This document shows positions 6,088-6,792 of a DNA stretch of 6,792 bases, one piece after another (position 1 is the first letter of the stretch; each line of letters starts with the position of its first letter). Under the pieces are notes generated by a model. It was not told where the DNA came from. It made no database searches and saw only the letters and a program-made list of their open reading frames with translations. This stretch comes from Rhodoferax sp. UBA5149 (GTDB taxonomy: Bacteria > Pseudomonadota > Gammaproteobacteria > Burkholderiales > Burkholderiaceae_C): NCBI RefSeq assembly GCF_002413825.1, contig NZ_DHXT01000003.1:7612-14403 (forward strand), written 5' to 3'. The position numbers and the translations under genes were made by a program.

Positions 6088-6345
6088 TTAGCAGTCAAGC
6101 GCCGGAATATCGGTGTCAAACAGCTGCAGCCACTCGCGTGGCACGCCGCGTTTAATGAGCGTGGTGAACCCGCTTTGGGCCTCTTCACGGTAGGCAAAAA
6201 GCCCGACACGTGGTGACTGTATCCATTCATGGTGGTTCTCCTGGGTTTGGCCCGTGAAAGGCGAGAAGAACCAAGCATACCCAGCCACCCCAGAAGCGTC
6301 TGTGCGGTGCCGAACGCACCCTTTGGTTCGCCAGCGCACAGACAA
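6088..6345 (-). CDS. Possible small uncharacterised protein upstream of PilZ
   Basis: An open frame of up to 85 residues whose C-terminal two thirds looks protein-like, with mixed aromatic and charged residues and mostly G/C third codon positions: 'GYAWFFSPF', then 'EWIQSPRVGLFAYREEAQSG', then 'GVPREWLQLFDTDIPALD'. I do not recognise a family. The only full-length start is TTG at 6345 with a weak ribosome binding site, and the first 20 residues overlap an inverted repeat, so the true start may be further in or the gene may be a decayed remnant. It ends 62 bp before the PilZ start and could lead the operon. A strong AGGAG site inside it (6238-6242) serves an ATG at 6230 in another frame, a 60-residue frame of Cys/Ser/Arg-rich shadow-like composition, which argues for some caution. 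Confidence 0.4.
   Translation of the reverse strand: MSVRWRTKGCVRHRTDASGVAGYAWFFSPFTGQTQENHHEWIQSPRVGLFAYREEAQSGFTTLIKRGVPREWLQLFDTDIPALDC
6298..6343. repeat. 9-bp inverted repeat with nested alternative stems
   Basis: GTCTGTGCG (6298-6306) and CGCACAGAC (6335-6343) are perfect complements. Inside lie CGAAC/GTTCG (6311-6315 and 6326-6330), which can stack within the outer stem, and GGTGC/GCACC (6306-6310 and 6316-6320), which competes with the inner stem. No T-run follows on either strand, so it is not a classic terminator. It lies about 120 bp before the plus-strand gene at 6464. It could be a 5' leader structure of that gene, an operator or a remnant. Confidence 0.45.
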
Positions 6346-6453
6346 CCTGTCGGTGTTTGCGTACCGTCAGGGCTTGTTACACCTCTTACGGCCATTTGGT
6401 CCCGGTTTGAGGGGGAACACCTGTCTCAGTTATTTCATTGTTGACATTCACAA

Positions 6454-6458
6454 AAGGA
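6454..6458 (+). promoter_or_regulatory. Ribosome binding site of the exported-protein gene
   Basis: AAGGA lies five bases before the ATG at 6464. I do not assign a promoter: the TTGACA at 6441 is too close to the start codon to serve as a -35 box. Confidence 0.7.
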
Positions 6459-6463
6459 TATTT

Positions 6464-6792
6464 ATGAACACCTCTCGCAATTTCAAAGCTTCCCTCATCG
6501 TTGCCGCCCTGCTGTCATTCTCAGTGGCACAGGCCGCCACCCTCACCAAGGCCGAATACAAGGCCGACAAGACGCGCATCAGCGCCGACTATAAAGTTGA
6601 CAAAAATGCTTGCGCTGCCTTGAAGGCCAACGCCAAGGATGTCTGTGTGCAAGAAGCCAAGGCCAAGGAATCAGTGGCACGCGCCGAGCTGGAATACAGC
6701 TACACCGGAAAAGCCGCCGACCAAACCAAGGTCCTTGAAGCCAAGGCCAAGTCTGCTTACGCCGTCGCCAAGGAAAAATGCGACGACCAGAC
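6464..6792 (+). CDS. Exported Ala/Lys-rich protein, partial, runs off right edge
   Basis: The first 109 residues are seen. Residues 1-24 form a Sec signal peptide: basic 'SRNFK', hydrophobic 'ASLIVAALLSFSVAQA', with probable cleavage after AQA. The mature part is highly charged and helical, rich in Ala and Lys, with 'TKAEYKADKTRISADYK' and the motif 'NAKDVCVQEAKAK' (56-68), then 'ARAELEYSYTGKAAD'. Cysteines are at 50, 61 and 106; C106 in 'AKEKCDDQ' resembles the beginning of a second C-x10-C unit like C50-C61, so the family's internal repeat probably continues past the edge. I know this type as a common, poorly characterised periplasmic protein of Burkholderiales. Function is unknown; some are linked with stress, but nothing here shows that. 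It is divergent from the KaiC/PilZ operon and probably not part of it. Confidence 0.88.
   Translation, partial: MNTSRNFKASLIVAALLSFSVAQAATLTKAEYKADKTRISADYKVDKNACAALKANAKDVCVQEAKAKESVARAELEYSYTGKAADQTKVLEAKAKSAYAVAKEKCDDQ

Noticed and set aside
6048..6230. 60-codon minus-strand frame with a good AGGAG site
   Set aside because: The protein is Cys/Ser/Arg-rich and looks like a shifted reading of the better-composed frame 6088-6345. It is kept only as a caution in that entry.
6441..6446. TTGACA, a perfect sigma-70 -35 box
   Set aside because: A matching -10 box would fall at the ATG at 6464, so it cannot drive this gene with a normal leader.
1..6792. CRISPR array, tRNA, rRNA or insertion sequence
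   Set aside because: I see no regularly spaced direct repeats, no tRNA-like fold, no rRNA segment and no transposase motif.

Overview
The window looks like chromosome from a beta-proteobacterium, most likely order Burkholderiales. Base composition is moderate to fairly high GC. The secreted Ala/Lys-rich protein with an 'NAKDVC' motif at the right edge is a type I associate with Oxalobacteraceae and Comamonadaceae. This placement is an inference from gene style; there is no rRNA or other marker in the window.

Layout: almost everything is on the minus strand and is read from right to left. From about 6025 down to 312 lie a PilZ-domain protein (6025-5609), an unrecognised 140-residue protein (5569-5147), a double-domain KaiC/RecA-like ATPase (5154-3661), a soluble hybrid histidine kinase with a C-terminal receiver (3661-2153), a 125-bp gap with two inverted repeats, and a soluble GGDEF-EAL cyclic-di-GMP enzyme (2027-312). 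The three central genes are tightly coupled: the 140-aa gene and kaiC overlap by 8 bp if the TTG with the good ribosome binding site is used, and kaiC and the kinase share one base (TAATG). Left of this, positions 1-181 hold the C-terminal DNA-binding part of an AraC-family regulator on the minus strand, cut off upstream by an in-frame stop, and 185-311 shows nothing recognisable. On the right, 6026-6463 holds a possible small minus-strand gene, an inverted-repeat structure and the ribosome binding site of a plus-strand gene for an exported Ala/Lys-rich protein that runs off the edge.

How the genes may work together: the window reads as a KaiC-centred signalling island tied to cyclic-di-GMP. 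It has an ATPase of the clock-protein family without KaiA or KaiB, a histidine kinase, a diguanylate cyclase/phosphodiesterase, and a cyclic-di-GMP receptor (PilZ). The kinase and the GGDEF-EAL protein have no transmembrane or PAS sensor. Both instead begin with the same unusual domain: R-E-x5 heptads followed by a conserved coiled coil ('TLQ..SDDH..MLQQAN..LV....EAHKLTEQ'). This shared domain is the most striking feature and suggests that both enzymes dock on the same partner or on each other. The KaiC homologue lacks the Ser/Thr pair that cyanobacterial KaiC phosphorylates, so it is more likely an ATP-driven switch or scaffold than a phosphorylation clock.
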